From positions 1 through 64,000 of the forward strand of contig NZ_CDDD01000074.1 of assembly GCF_000820165.1 (NCBI RefSeq): a stretch of 64,000 nt of DNA. The letters are read 5' to 3'. The translations under genes were made by a program, and so were the position numbers. Below, in pieces: positions 9,948-20,750 of the stretch. Position 1 is the stretch's first letter. Every line of letters begins with the position of its first letter. The notes below the pieces were generated by a model that worked only from the letters and a program-made list of their open reading frames with translations, did not search any database and had not been told where the DNA came from. Source of the stretch: Aeromonas taiwanensis. GTDB taxonomy: Bacteria > Pseudomonadota > Gammaproteobacteria > Enterobacterales > Aeromonadaceae.

Positions 9948-11735
9948 ATGGAAAGAGTGCTACCCGAATCGGTTCAGACACTGCATCTGTCAGGCCCGCT
10001 CACCATCCACGAATTGCAGCAGTTGTTCGATCAGGCTCTTTTTGGCATTGCCATGTTCGATCGTGAATTCAGATGCCGCGAGGTCAACGCAAGCTTTGCC
10101 CAGCTGAGCGGGCTCGCCAGGTCGGATCACCCCGGCAAGACCCTGTTTGAGATCAGCCCGGCCCGTGCCCCCATGCTGGCTCCCCTGCTGCAGCAGCTGC
10201 TTCATGGAGCACAGCGGGTCGAGCTGGAGCTGGATGACACGGGCGCCCCCCATCCCGCGTCCTCGACACGCTGGCACCTGAGCTGCGGCCCGGTGCTGGA
10301 TGACGACGGCATCTTCAACGGCCTCTTCCTCATCACCCGGGATCTGCCCCTGATGCCTGCCGCCCACCCCACACTGGCGGCATTTGCCCCGGAGCTGTCC
10401 GGCCATCAGGTGCAGCAGCTGTCCCAGATGGAGGCACGGCTGCAGCACCTCTCCTATCACGATCCCCTCACCGATCTTGGCAATCGCAGCCTGCTGCAGG
10501 AGCGCCTCACCCTGGAGATCGAGATGGCCCGCCTGAACCGGCACACTCTGGCGCTGCTGTTCATCGATCTCGACGGTTTCAAACTCATCAACGACAACCT
10601 GGGGCAGAGCGCCGGTGATCAGCTGCTCAAGCTGTCGGCGGATCGCATCCGTCATTGCCTGCGCACCGGGGACGTCGCCATCCGGTTGGGGGCCGACGAG
10701 TTTCTGGTGCTGCTCCCCGACATGGGGAAACGGGAAGAGCTGGTGTGGTTGATCGAACGGTTGCAGCAGAGGCTGCACGAGCCGGCCGACATCGGGCAGG
10801 AGCGGGTGAGACTCTCCGCCAGCATCGGCATCTCCCTCTATCCGGAACATGGCTATACCCCTGACAGCCTCATCAGTGCGGCAGACAATGCCATGCACGA
10901 GGCCAAGCGCCGTGGTCGCAACGGCTATCTGTTCTACTCCCCGGACATGACGGCACAGACCAGGGAACGCATGGCCCTGGAGCAGGGACTGCTCAAGGCC
11001 ATGGAGCAGCAGCAGTTTCGTCTGCTGTACCAGCCCATGACGGATCTTGCCGATGGCAGCCTCAGCGGTCTCGAGGCCCTGGTGCGCTGGCAGCACCCCT
11101 GCATGGGCATCATCTCACCGGCTCGCTTCATCCCGGTGGCCGAAGAGTGCGGCCTCATCGAGCAGCTCGGTGCCTGGGTGATGCGCACCGCCTGCCAGCA
11201 AGGCCAGAAGTGGCTGGCAGAAGGCTTCGCGGTCCCTCGGCTCTCCGTCAACGTGTCGGTCAGGGAGATGCGCTCCCCCGACTACGTGGAGAGGGTCACC
11301 GCCATCCTGGCCGAGACCGGCTTCCCCGCCGAACGGCTGGAGATAGAGGTCACCGAGAGCATCATCCAGAGCGTGGATCACAGCCTGCGCCTCTTTACCC
11401 GCCTCAAGGCGCTGGGGGTACAGATCGCCATCGACGACTTTGGAACCGGCTTTTCCTCCTTGAGCCTGCTCAAGAGCCTGCCCATCGATCGCATCAAGAT
11501 AGACAGGGCCTTCGTACAGGCGCTGCCCGATGACAAGCACAGTCGCGAGCTGTGCCGCACCATAGTCCAGCTGGCAAGCTCCCTCGGCATGGCGGTCACG
11601 GCGGAGGGCATCGAGACCCAGCCCCAGCGCCAGTTTCTGCAATCCCTGCACTGCGAGGAGGGCCAGGGCTATTTGTTCAGCTACCCCCTGGCCGAACCCC
11701 ACATGGCCGCCATGCTCCCCCATGGACACGGATGA
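9948..11735 (+). CDS. PAS-GGDEF-EAL cyclic-di-GMP protein, probably a phosphodiesterase
   Basis: 595-residue soluble protein with an N-terminal PAS domain (residues about 15-130, FDQALFGIAMFDREF), a short coiled linker, a GGDEF domain (about 165-325) and an EAL domain (about 335-590). The GGDEF signature reads RLGADEF at residues 246-252, so the second glycine is Ala249. The EAL domain looks intact: GLEALVRW, NVSVREM, TESI, DDFGTGFSSL and KIDRAFV are all present. I infer c-di-GMP hydrolysis, with the GGDEF domain as a GTP-sensing or weak cyclase module. A GGAG site 7 bases upstream supports the start. Confidence 0.9.
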   Translation: MERVLPESVQTLHLSGPLTIHELQQLFDQALFGIAMFDREFRCREVNASFAQLSGLARSDHPGKTLFEISPARAPMLAPLLQQLLHGAQRVELELDDTGAPHPASSTRWHLSCGPVLDDDGIFNGLFLITRDLPLMPAAHPTLAAFAPELSGHQVQQLSQMEARLQHLSYHDPLTDLGNRSLLQERLTLEIEMARLNRHTLALLFIDLDGFKLINDNLGQSAGDQLLKLSADRIRHCLRTGDVAIRLGADEFLVLLPDMGKREELVWLIERLQQRLHEPADIGQERVRLSASIGISLYPEHGYTPDSLISAADNAMHEAKRRGRNGYLFYSPDMTAQTRERMALEQGLLKAMEQQQFRLLYQPMTDLADGSLSGLEALVRWQHPCMGIISPARFIPVAEECGLIEQLGAWVMRTACQQGQKWLAEGFAVPRLSVNVSVREMRSPDYVERVTAILAETGFPAERLEIEVTESIIQSVDHSLRLFTRLKALGVQIAIDDFGTGFSSLSLLKSLPIDRIKIDRAFVQALPDDKHSRELCRTIVQLASSLGMAVTAEGIETQPQRQFLQSLHCEEGQGYLFSYPLAEPHMAAMLPHGHG

Positions 11736-11755
11736 ACCAGGGGTGAGTCACGGAT

Positions 11756-11791
11756 AAAAGAGAAGGGAGCACCGGGCTCCCTTCTCTTTTT
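11756..11791 (+). terminator. Rho-independent terminator after the GGDEF-EAL gene
   Basis: A 15-bp perfect stem (11756-11770 with 11776-11790), ACCGG loop and a terminal T-run. The A-run at its left makes it functional on both strands. Confidence 0.9.
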
Positions 11792-11903
11792 GCTGCTGGC
11801 ACTCTTCTTCCTTTGTCGCTATCCAAAAGTCTAATTGCCCTCGGGAACCAAAGGTATAAGTTGTTACTCAATCATTAAGAAAATGTATTCACAGGAGTGA
11901 AAG

Positions 11904-13850
<1,947 letters not shown>

Positions 13851-13873
13851 GTCCACTTCCGCTTCCACAGCAG

Positions 13874-13898
13874 AGCCGGCCCAGTGCCGGCTTTGTTG
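13874..13898 (+). terminator. Terminator after acs
   Basis: AGCCGGC-CCAGT-GCCGGCT stem followed by TTGTTG. The stem is good and the T-tract is interrupted. Confidence 0.75.
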
Positions 13899-14034
13899 CG
13901 TCTGGGGCTCATGCAGCAGAGGGAACGACGGTGCGGCAGGGAGCAGAGGCGAAAGGCCAATAAATAGCCAGATGTAGAGATTAGACCAGTAAAATGCTGC
14001 TAATTTTCACGAAATCAATATAATTGCGAAATCT

Positions 14035-14050
14035 GTGTGCCAGGGCACAC
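14035..14050. promoter_or_regulatory. Palindrome upstream of the aroQ-accBC operon
   Basis: GTGTGCC-AG-GGCACAC, a perfect 7-bp dyad, 84 bases before aroQ in the promoter region. It has the size of a dimeric repressor operator. The binding protein is unknown. Confidence 0.45.
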
Positions 14051-14134
14051 CGAATTGTGCAAAAATTGGCTAGATTTCTGGTTGTCCACAGATAGCTGAT
14101 AGATAGCAGCATAATCATCGAGGATGTACTCAAT

Positions 14135-14584
14135 ATGTCGCAACATCACCGAATCCTTCTGCTCAACGGTCCCAACCTGAATCTGCTGGGCAAGCGGGAG
14201 CCGGGAATCTACGGCAGCAAGACGCTCGATGAGATCGTCGCCGATCTGGTGCACAGCGCCAGCGAACTCGGTGTCACCCTGGAACATCTGCAATCCAACG
14301 CCGAGCACGAGCTGGTCGGCCGCATCCATCAGGCCATGGGTCAGGTGGATTTCATCATCATCAACCCGGCCGCCTTCACCCACACCAGCGTCGCCATTCG
14401 CGATGCCCTGCTGGGCGTGGCCATCCCCTTTATCGAGGTTCACCTGTCCAACGTCCATGCCAGGGAGCCCTTCCGTCATCACTCCTATCTGTCTGATGTC
14501 GCCAAAGGGGTGATCTGCGGGCTGGGTGCCGATGGCTACCAATTCGCTTTAACCGCGGCCGTGCATCAGTTGCGCGCGGCTTGA
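14135..14584 (+). CDS. aroQ: Type II 3-dehydroquinate dehydratase
   Basis: Cytoplasmic enzyme of the shikimate pathway that converts 3-dehydroquinate to 3-dehydroshikimate. The 149-residue protein has the family start [15 protein letters not shown], the catalytic Tyr in GIYG, the [16 protein letters not shown] motif and the catalytic His in IEVHLSN. Ribosome site GAGGA is about 10 bases before the ATG. It heads an operon with accB and accC, an order common in gammaproteobacteria. Confidence 0.97.
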   Translation: MSQHHRILLLNGPNLNLLGKREPGIYGSKTLDEIVADLVHSASELGVTLEHLQSNAEHELVGRIHQAMGQVDFIIINPAAFTHTSVAIRDALLGVAIPFIEVHLSNVHAREPFRHHSYLSDVAKGVICGLGADGYQFALTAAVHQLRAA

Positions 14585-14620
14585 TAATCACTTATCTGAT
14601 AAAGAAGAAAGAGAATGCTA

Positions 14621-15082
14621 ATGGATATCCGCAAAATCAAGAAGCTGATTGAACTGGTTGAAGAGTCCGGCATCGCCGAGCTGGAGATCTCCGAAGGGGA
14701 AGAGTCCGTTCGCATCAGCCGTAATTTCTCCGGCCAGGTTAGCGTTGCCCCGCAGATGATCATGCCGCAGGCCGCCGCTCCCGTTGCCGCCCCTGTAGCC
14801 GCTGCTCCGGCCGCTGCCGCAGCGCCCGCTGCCGATGCCGCCCCGAGCGGTCATCTGATGCGCTCCCCCATGGTGGGCTCCTTCTACCGCTCTTCCAGCC
14901 CGGAAGCCAAGCCGTTCGTGGAAGTGGGTCAGCACGTCAATGTCGGCGACACCCTGTGCATCGTCGAAGCCATGAAAATGATGAACCAAATCGAGTCTGA
15001 CAAGGCCGGCGTGATCAAAGCGATCCTGGTTGAAAATGGTCAGGCAGTCGAATTCGACGAGCCGCTGTTCATCATCGAATAA
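14621..15082 (+). CDS. accB: Biotin carboxyl carrier protein of acetyl-CoA carboxylase
   Basis: Carries the biotin that shuttles carboxyl groups in the first step of fatty acid synthesis. The 153-residue protein has the conserved N-terminus [17 protein letters not shown], an Ala/Pro-rich linker near residues 50-80, and the biotinylation motif EAMKMMN in the C-terminal domain. I chose the ATG at 14621 over the one at 14615 because homologs start with MDIRKIKK. It lies 36 bases after aroQ. Confidence 0.97.
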   Translation: MDIRKIKKLIELVEESGIAELEISEGEESVRISRNFSGQVSVAPQMIMPQAAAPVAAPVAAAPAAAAAPAADAAPSGHLMRSPMVGSFYRSSSPEAKPFVEVGQHVNVGDTLCIVEAMKMMNQIESDKAGVIKAILVENGQAVEFDEPLFIIE

Positions 15083-15097
15083 GGGAAAATGCCACCC

Positions 15098-16438
15098 ATG
15101 TTGGACAAAGTAGTCATCGCCAACCGCGGTGAAATTGCCCTGCGGATCCTGCGCGCCTGCAAAGAGCTCGGGATCAAGACAGTGGCCGTTCACTCCACTG
15201 CCGATCGGGAGCTCAAGCATGTGCTCCTGGCGGACGAAACCATCTGCATCGGCAAACCTGCCAGCGGTGAGTCCTACCTCAACGTGCCGGCCATCATTGC
15301 CGCCGCCGAGGTGACAGGTGCCGTCGCCATCCACCCGGGCTACGGCTTCCTCTCCGAGAACGCCGACTTTGCCGAAGTGGTCGAGAAATCCGGCTTCATC
15401 TTCATCGGCCCGCGCGCCGAGACCATTCGCCTGATGGGTGACAAGGTCTCCGCCATCGAGGCGATGAAGAAAGCGGGCGTGCCTTGCGTACCCGGCTCCG
15501 ATGGTCCGGTGGACAACGATGCCAAGCGCAACGCCGCCATCGCCAAGCGCATCGGTTATCCGGTGATCATCAAGGCCGCCGGTGGCGGTGGTGGTCGCGG
15601 CATGCGCGTGGTGCGCAACGAAGCCGAGCTGGCTGCCGCCATTGCGCTGACCAAATCCGAAGCGGGCCAGTTCTTCAAGAACGACATGGTCTACATGGAG
15701 AAGTACCTGGAGAACCCGCGCCACATCGAGATCCAGGTGCTGGCTGACGGCCAGGGCACCGCCCTCTATCTGGGCGAGCGGGACTGCTCCATGCAGCGTC
15801 GCCACCAGAAGGTGGTGGAAGAGGCGCCGGCTCCCGGCATCACCGACGAGATGCGCAAGTTCATCGGCGAGCGCTGCGTGCGCGCCTGTCTCGAGATCGG
15901 CTACCGCGGTGCGGGTACCTTCGAGTTCCTGTACGAGAACGGCGAGTTCTATTTCATCGAGATGAACACCCGTATCCAGGTCGAGCACCCGGTCACCGAG
16001 ATGGTCACCGGCGTCGACCTCATCAAGGAGCAGCTGCGCATCGCCGCCGGCCAGCCCCTGTCGATCACCCAGCAGGACATCCGTCTTCGTGGCCATGCCA
16101 TCGAGTGCCGGATCAACGCCGAGGATCCGGCTACCTTCCTGCCCTCTCCTGGTCTCATCCAGCGCTTCCACGCGCCGGGCGGTCTGGGCGTGCGCTGGGA
16201 ATCCCACATCTATGCGGGTTACAAGGTACCGCCTTACTACGACTCCATGATCGGCAAGCTGATCTGCTACGGCGAGAACCGTGACGTCGCCATCGCCCGC
16301 ATGCGTCACGCCCTCGACGAGCTGGTGGTGGAAGGCATCAAGACCAACATCGCCCTGCAAAAAGAGATCATGAAGGACGAAAACTTCCAGCACGGTGGAA
16401 CCAACATCCACTACCTGCACAAGAAGTTGGGTCTGTAA
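15098..16438 (+). CDS. accC: Biotin carboxylase subunit of acetyl-CoA carboxylase
   Basis: ATP-grasp enzyme that carboxylates the biotin of AccB. The 446-residue protein closely resembles E. coli AccC, with the glycine-rich ATP loop [11 protein letters not shown], the [14 protein letters not shown] active-site segment and the end [15 protein letters not shown] start at the ATG at 15098 ([12 protein letters not shown]) by homology; an ATG at 15089 in the same frame is nearer the AAGGG site and cannot be excluded. It follows accB by 15 bases. Confidence 0.97.
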   Translation: MLDKVVIANRGEIALRILRACKELGIKTVAVHSTADRELKHVLLADETICIGKPASGESYLNVPAIIAAAEVTGAVAIHPGYGFLSENADFAEVVEKSGFIFIGPRAETIRLMGDKVSAIEAMKKAGVPCVPGSDGPVDNDAKRNAAIAKRIGYPVIIKAAGGGGGRGMRVVRNEAELAAAIALTKSEAGQFFKNDMVYMEKYLENPRHIEIQVLADGQGTALYLGERDCSMQRRHQKVVEEAPAPGITDEMRKFIGERCVRACLEIGYRGAGTFEFLYENGEFYFIEMNTRIQVEHPVTEMVTGVDLIKEQLRIAAGQPLSITQQDIRLRGHAIECRINAEDPATFLPSPGLIQRFHAPGGLGVRWESHIYAGYKVPPYYDSMIGKLICYGENRDVAIARMRHALDELVVEGIKTNIALQKEIMKDENFQHGGTNIHYLHKKLGL

Positions 16439-16486
16439 GGACGCCTTCTATCGGGAAAATGCGCGATCCACCCGGATCGGCAACGT

Positions 16487-16518
16487 AAAAAAGGGCCATG
16501 GCGACATGGCCCTTTTTT
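16487..16518. terminator. Bidirectional terminator after accC
   Basis: A 14-bp perfect stem with flanking A- and T-runs (16487-16500 with 16505-16518), loop GCGA. Confidence 0.92.
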
Positions 16519-16555
16519 GTTATTCTTGCGCCCCGCTCACTTGTCGGAGGCCAAG

Positions 16556-16819
16556 GTGAACCGTTTTGCACTCGCCCGTCGGGAAGCAGCCCTCTGCCTG
16601 CTGCTCACCCTGCTTTATTTCATTGCCTGGTATGGCTCGGCCTATTTCATCCCGGAAGAGCTCGAGCTCTGGAACATGCCCCTCTGGTTTCTGCTCAGCT
16701 GCATCCTGATGCCGCTGCTGTTCATCGGCCTCTGCGCCCTCATGGTGGACCGCCTGTTCGTGGATATCCCCCTCGACTCTCCCTCCCTCGATGACAAGGA
16801 GCCTCCCCGTGAATCTTGA
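16556..16819 (+). CDS. yhdT: YhdT-family (DUF997) small membrane protein
   Basis: 87-residue inner-membrane protein with two hydrophobic segments (residues about 12-30 and 43-65) and the family pattern FIAWY...LWNMPLWFLLSC. I chose the GTG at 16556 because CGGAGG sits just upstream; the frame extends back into the terminator. The next gene, panF, overlaps its end by 11 bases, the same accC-yhdT-panF order as in E. coli. Function unknown; linkage to PanF suggests an accessory role. Confidence 0.88.
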   Translation: MNRFALARREAALCLLLTLLYFIAWYGSAYFIPEELELWNMPLWFLLSCILMPLLFIGLCALMVDRLFVDIPLDSPSLDDKEPPRES

Positions 16820-18266
16820 GTTGCTGCTGCCGCTGGTGGTCTACCTGGTGCTGGTGCTGGGAGTGGGATTCTGGGCCAGCCGTCACCGGGTCGGCGGCGA
16901 CTTCGTGCAGGAGTACTTCATCGGCAACCGCAGCATGGGCGGCCTGGTGCTGGCCATGACGCTGGTGGCCACTTACACCTCCGCCTCGTCCTTTATCGGC
17001 GGGCCCGGGGCGGCCTACAAGGTCGGTCTGGGCTGGGTGCTGCTGGCGATGATCCAGCTACCCACCGTCTGGCTCACCCTGGGTGTCCTTGGCAAGAAGT
17101 TCGCCATCATCGCCCGCCGGGTCAATGCGGTGACCATCAACGACATGCTGTGGGCACGCTACCAGAGCCGGGCCGTGGTGATCCTGGGCTCCGTCACCAT
17201 CATCCTCGCCTTCATCGCGACCATGGTGGTGCAGTTCATCGGCGGCGCCCGCCTGCTGGAGGCGGCGACCGGCCTCTCCTACCAGCAAGGGCTGCTGCTG
17301 TTTGCCAGTTGCGTGCTGCTCTATACGGTGATCGGCGGCTTTCGCGCCGTGGTGGTGACGGATGCCCTCCAGGGCATCGTCATGCTCATCGGCACCGGGG
17401 CCCTGCTGGCGGGGATCCTGGTGGCCGGTGACGGATTGCCAAACCTCATCCACCAGCTCAGGGAGATAGACCCCAAGCTGGTGAGCCCGCAAGGGGCCGG
17501 CGACATGCTGACCCAACCCTTCATGCTGAGCTTCTGGATCCTGGTCTGCGTCGGGGTGGTGGGGCTGCCCCATTCCGCCCTGCGCTGCTTCGGCTATCGC
17601 GACAGCAAGGCGCTGCACCGCGGCATCCTCATCGGCACCATCGTCTGTGCCTTACTGATGTTCGGCATGCACCTGGCCGGGGCCCTCGGTCGCGCCATCC
17701 TGCCCGGTATGGACAGCCCGGACAAGATCATGCCCTCCCTCATGATGGAGGTGCTCCCTCCCTGGCTGGCCGGGGTCTTCCTCGCGGCTCCCATGGCGGC
17801 CATCATGTCCACCATCGACTCCCAGCTGATCCAGGCCTCGGCCACCCTGGTCAAGGATCTCTACCTCAACTACCTCAACCCGAGGCAGGAGAAGCTGGAG
17901 GTGCGCATCCCCCGGCTCTCCCTGCTCTGCACCCTGATCCTGGGCTCCCTGGTGCTGGTGGCGGCGTTGCAGCCCCCCGAGATGATCATCTGGCTCAACC
18001 TGCTCGCCTTCGGTGGTCTGCAGGCGGTGTTCCTCTGGCCCCTGGTGCTCGGCCTCTACTGGTCCCGGGCCAACGGGCCCGGGGCCCTGGCCAGCATGGT
18101 CTGTGGCATCCTCTGCTACACCGCCCTGAGCCAGTGGGGGATCAAGCTGGCCGGGCTGCACGCCATCGTCCCGAGCCTGGGGCTGGGGCTCGTCGCCTTC
18201 GTGCTGGTCAGCCTGCTGACACCGGCCCCGGATCAGTCGGTTCGCCGATTGTTTGATCAAAATTAA
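16809..18266 (+). CDS. panF: Sodium/pantothenate symporter
   Basis: Inner-membrane sodium:solute symporter that imports pantothenate, the CoA precursor. The 485-residue protein (E. coli 483) has the family motifs YFIGNRSMGGLVLAMTL, SSFIGGPGAAYK and AAPMAAIMSTIDSQ, and about 13 membrane segments. The GTG at 16809, with AAGGA 8 bases upstream, is the best start. It is translationally coupled to yhdT. Confidence 0.95.
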   Translation: MNLELLLPLVVYLVLVLGVGFWASRHRVGGDFVQEYFIGNRSMGGLVLAMTLVATYTSASSFIGGPGAAYKVGLGWVLLAMIQLPTVWLTLGVLGKKFAIIARRVNAVTINDMLWARYQSRAVVILGSVTIILAFIATMVVQFIGGARLLEAATGLSYQQGLLLFASCVLLYTVIGGFRAVVVTDALQGIVMLIGTGALLAGILVAGDGLPNLIHQLREIDPKLVSPQGAGDMLTQPFMLSFWILVCVGVVGLPHSALRCFGYRDSKALHRGILIGTIVCALLMFGMHLAGALGRAILPGMDSPDKIMPSLMMEVLPPWLAGVFLAAPMAAIMSTIDSQLIQASATLVKDLYLNYLNPRQEKLEVRIPRLSLLCTLILGSLVLVAALQPPEMIIWLNLLAFGGLQAVFLWPLVLGLYWSRANGPGALASMVCGILCYTALSQWGIKLAGLHAIVPSLGLGLVAFVLVSLLTPAPDQSVRRLFDQN

Positions 18267-18269
18267 GAA

Positions 18270-18289
18270 AGGGGGCGATAAAGCCCCCT
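18270..18289 (+). terminator. Possible terminator after panF
   Basis: AGGGGGC-GATAAA-GCCCCCT hairpin 3 bases after the panF stop. No T-run follows, so termination may be weak or Rho-assisted. Confidence 0.4.
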
Positions 18290-18353
18290 CACCTATTCCC
18301 AAATGGGGGCATGCGGGTAAAATGTGCGCCACGTCACAAAATTCAGTTCACCC

Positions 18354-19778
18354 ATGCCCGCTACGAACGCCAGAAAGATCCTGACCCAGTCCTTGCAACG
18401 GCTCGGCTATGCCCTGCTGCTGCCCGTCTCCATCCTGCCTCTGGCCGCCCTGCTCCATCGCCTCGGCCAGCCGGACGTGCTGGATCTCGCCGTACTCTCT
18501 CTCGCAGGCCAGGCCCTGTTCAGCCAGATGCCCCTCATCTATGCGGTGGCCATCGCCTTCGGCCTGAGCCGCCAGGGACAAGGGGCCCAGGCCCTGGCCG
18601 GGGCGGTCAACTTCCTGTTGCTCGGCTCGGCGCTCAACACCCTGGTGCCAGGGCTCCATGCGGACATGATCTGCGGCCTGCTGGCCGGCCTCACTACGGC
18701 GGTGGTCTGCTCCTGGGCTCGCGGCCTGCGCCTGCCGGGCTGGTTGCGCCCCCTGCAGGAGGACTTGCCGGGCATGCTGCTCTCGGCCCTGGCCTGTCTG
18801 CTGCTGGTGATCCCCCTCTCCATCCTCTGGCCCTTGCTGGAGCAGGGCATCACCCTGCTCGCCTCCGACCTGCTCACCACCCCGGTCGGCGCCTTCTGTT
18901 ACGGCGTGCTGAACCGGCTGCTGATCCCCCTGGGCCTGCACCAGGTACTGGGCAGCCTCATGGGCCTGGGGGAGAGCAATCTGCAGGCCCTCTCCACCGC
19001 CCAGCCACTCCATGAGGGCTATGTGGCCGGCCTCTACCCCGTCATCATGTTCGGCCTGCCCGGCGCCTGCTTCGCCATCTGGCTTCATCGCCAGCGAATG
19101 CGGCAGGTGCCGCAGGGGGGCCTGCTGCTCACCCTGGCGCTCACCTCGGCGCTGGTGGGCATCACCGAACCCATCGAGTTCCTGTTCGCCTTCACCGCCC
19201 CCTGGCTGTTCCTGGCCCACGCCCTGCTGACCGGGCTGTCGCTGGCCATCTGCAGCGCCCTCGGCATCCAGGTAGGCACTTACTTCTCGGCGGGCCTGCT
19301 GGACATGGTGCTGAGCTACTCCAGCGGCCATCACAGCTTCTGGCTCATCCCCCTCGGCATCCTGTTTTTCGTCCTCTATGCCCTGCTCTTCTCCCGGCTG
19401 CTGGAGCACACGCCCCTCAGCCTGCCGGGCAAGCCCATCGCCGAGGATCTGCCCCAGCTCGCCACCGTGGCCCCCACGGATCCCCAGATGCTGGCCATCC
19501 AGTACCTCAAGACGCTGGGGGGCATGGACAACCTGCAGGCCATGAACGTCTGTCTGACCCGCCTCAGCCTGCGGGTGCGGGAGATGGCGCTGGTGGATCA
19601 ATCCTGTCTGGCCAGGCTCGGCTGCCTCTCCTGGATCGTCCTGAACGAGCACCAGCTGGTGCTGGTGTTGGGCCCCAATGCCGGCCTCATCGAGGGGCAG
19701 ATCCGCATGCTGGCGGAGCGCCAGTCTGTGCCCCTCGGCCTCGAACCCGGTCAGGCCCCCCTCGGCCAGCACCAGTGA
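18354..19778 (+). CDS. PTS permease, IIC-IIB of the glucose/N-acetylglucosamine family
   Basis: Sugar phosphotransferase membrane component with an N-terminal IIC transport domain (about ten hydrophobic segments, signature GITEPIEFLF) and a C-terminal IIB domain (last 90 residues). The phosphorylated cysteine of IIB is kept in NVCLTRLSLRV. There is no IIA domain, so phosphate must come from a IIA elsewhere, probably a Crr-type protein. The substrate cannot be told from sequence; MalX/PtsG-like and NagE-like members are all possible. Start uncertain: ATG 18354 (474 residues) is taken, a GTG at 18324 is in frame, and neither has a good ribosome site. Confidence 0.85.
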   Translation: MPATNARKILTQSLQRLGYALLLPVSILPLAALLHRLGQPDVLDLAVLSLAGQALFSQMPLIYAVAIAFGLSRQGQGAQALAGAVNFLLLGSALNTLVPGLHADMICGLLAGLTTAVVCSWARGLRLPGWLRPLQEDLPGMLLSALACLLLVIPLSILWPLLEQGITLLASDLLTTPVGAFCYGVLNRLLIPLGLHQVLGSLMGLGESNLQALSTAQPLHEGYVAGLYPVIMFGLPGACFAIWLHRQRMRQVPQGGLLLTLALTSALVGITEPIEFLFAFTAPWLFLAHALLTGLSLAICSALGIQVGTYFSAGLLDMVLSYSSGHHSFWLIPLGILFFVLYALLFSRLLEHTPLSLPGKPIAEDLPQLATVAPTDPQMLAIQYLKTLGGMDNLQAMNVCLTRLSLRVREMALVDQSCLARLGCLSWIVLNEHQLVLVLGPNAGLIEGQIRMLAERQSVPLGLEPGQAPLGQHQ

Positions 19779-20651
19779 TCAGGCGAAGGGCAGGCGCTCG
19801 GCGACGAAGTCCATCAGGCTGCGCAAGGCGGGGGCCAGGTGCTCCCGGCTCGGGTAGATGAGATAGAAGGGATTGGGAGGAATGGGGTGGTCTGGCAGCA
19901 CCTTGTGCAGCAGCCCCGCCGCCAGCGCCTCTCGGCAGACGTGGGCCGGCAACAGGGCGATACCCCCTTCGTGAAGTGCCAGCTCCCGCAGCGCCAGCAG
20001 GCTGTTGCTGAGGCAAGCCCCACGGGGCCGCCAACCCCCTTCCTGCAGCGGCCATACCGGCAGCGATCCGTGCACCAGGCAGGCATGCCCGCCCAGATCC
20101 GCCACCTGCTGCGGCGTGCCGTGGCGCGCCAGATAACCCGGGGCGGCCACCAGATGGCGCGCCACCTGGCCTATGCGCCGACAGATGAGGCTGGAGTCTT
20201 TCAGGGGCGCCGCCCGCAGCGCCAGATCGTAACCCTCCCCCACCAGATCCAGCTGCTCGTCGCACAGGGTCAGCTCCAGCACCACCTCGGGATAGAGGGC
20301 GCGAAACTCCGCCAGGATCCGGCCGAGCAGCAGGGTGCCGGTCGCCTCGGGGGCGGTGATCCGCACCCGGCCCGCCGGGGCGGATCTCAGCCTGGCCATC
20401 GCCAGATTGGCGCTGCGGGCCAGGGTCAGCAGCCCCTGACAATGCTCCACATAGACCTCTCCCTGGGGCGTCAGACTCAGCCTGCGGGTGGTGCGCTGCA
20501 ACAGGCGCACCCCGAGCCGGGACTCGAGGCGCGAGATCTTCTGGCTCACCGAGGACTTGGGCATGCCGAGCACCTCGGCCGCCCGGGTGAAGCTGCCCTG
20601 CTCGACCACGGTAGCGAACAGCCCCATCAACTCCAGTTCGATATTGTTCAT
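19779..20651 (-). CDS. LysR-family transcriptional regulator
   Basis: 290-residue regulator with an N-terminal winged helix-turn-helix (residues 1-60, GSFTRAAEVLGMPKSSVSQKISRLE) and a C-terminal substrate-binding domain. It resembles the large DsdA/YafC-like LysR branch. It is divergent from the dehydrogenase gene at 20751 with 99 bases between, the typical layout for a LysR protein controlling its neighbour. It converges on the PTS gene with no spacer at all. The inducer is unknown. Confidence 0.92.
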   Translation of the reverse strand: MNNIELELMGLFATVVEQGSFTRAAEVLGMPKSSVSQKISRLESRLGVRLLQRTTRRLSLTPQGEVYVEHCQGLLTLARSANLAMARLRSAPAGRVRITAPEATGTLLLGRILAEFRALYPEVVLELTLCDEQLDLVGEGYDLALRAAPLKDSSLICRRIGQVARHLVAAPGYLARHGTPQQVADLGGHACLVHGSLPVWPLQEGGWRPRGACLSNSLLALRELALHEGGIALLPAHVCREALAAGLLHKVLPDHPIPPNPFYLIYPSREHLAPALRSLMDFVAERLPFA

Positions 20652-20750
20652 ATATTCAAACAGTCTTTACCAATTACCCACCTTAATACGAATAATCAAC
20701 CAGACTAGACTGGCTGGCAATCCTACCTGTTCCATTAGAAAGGAAGTGCC

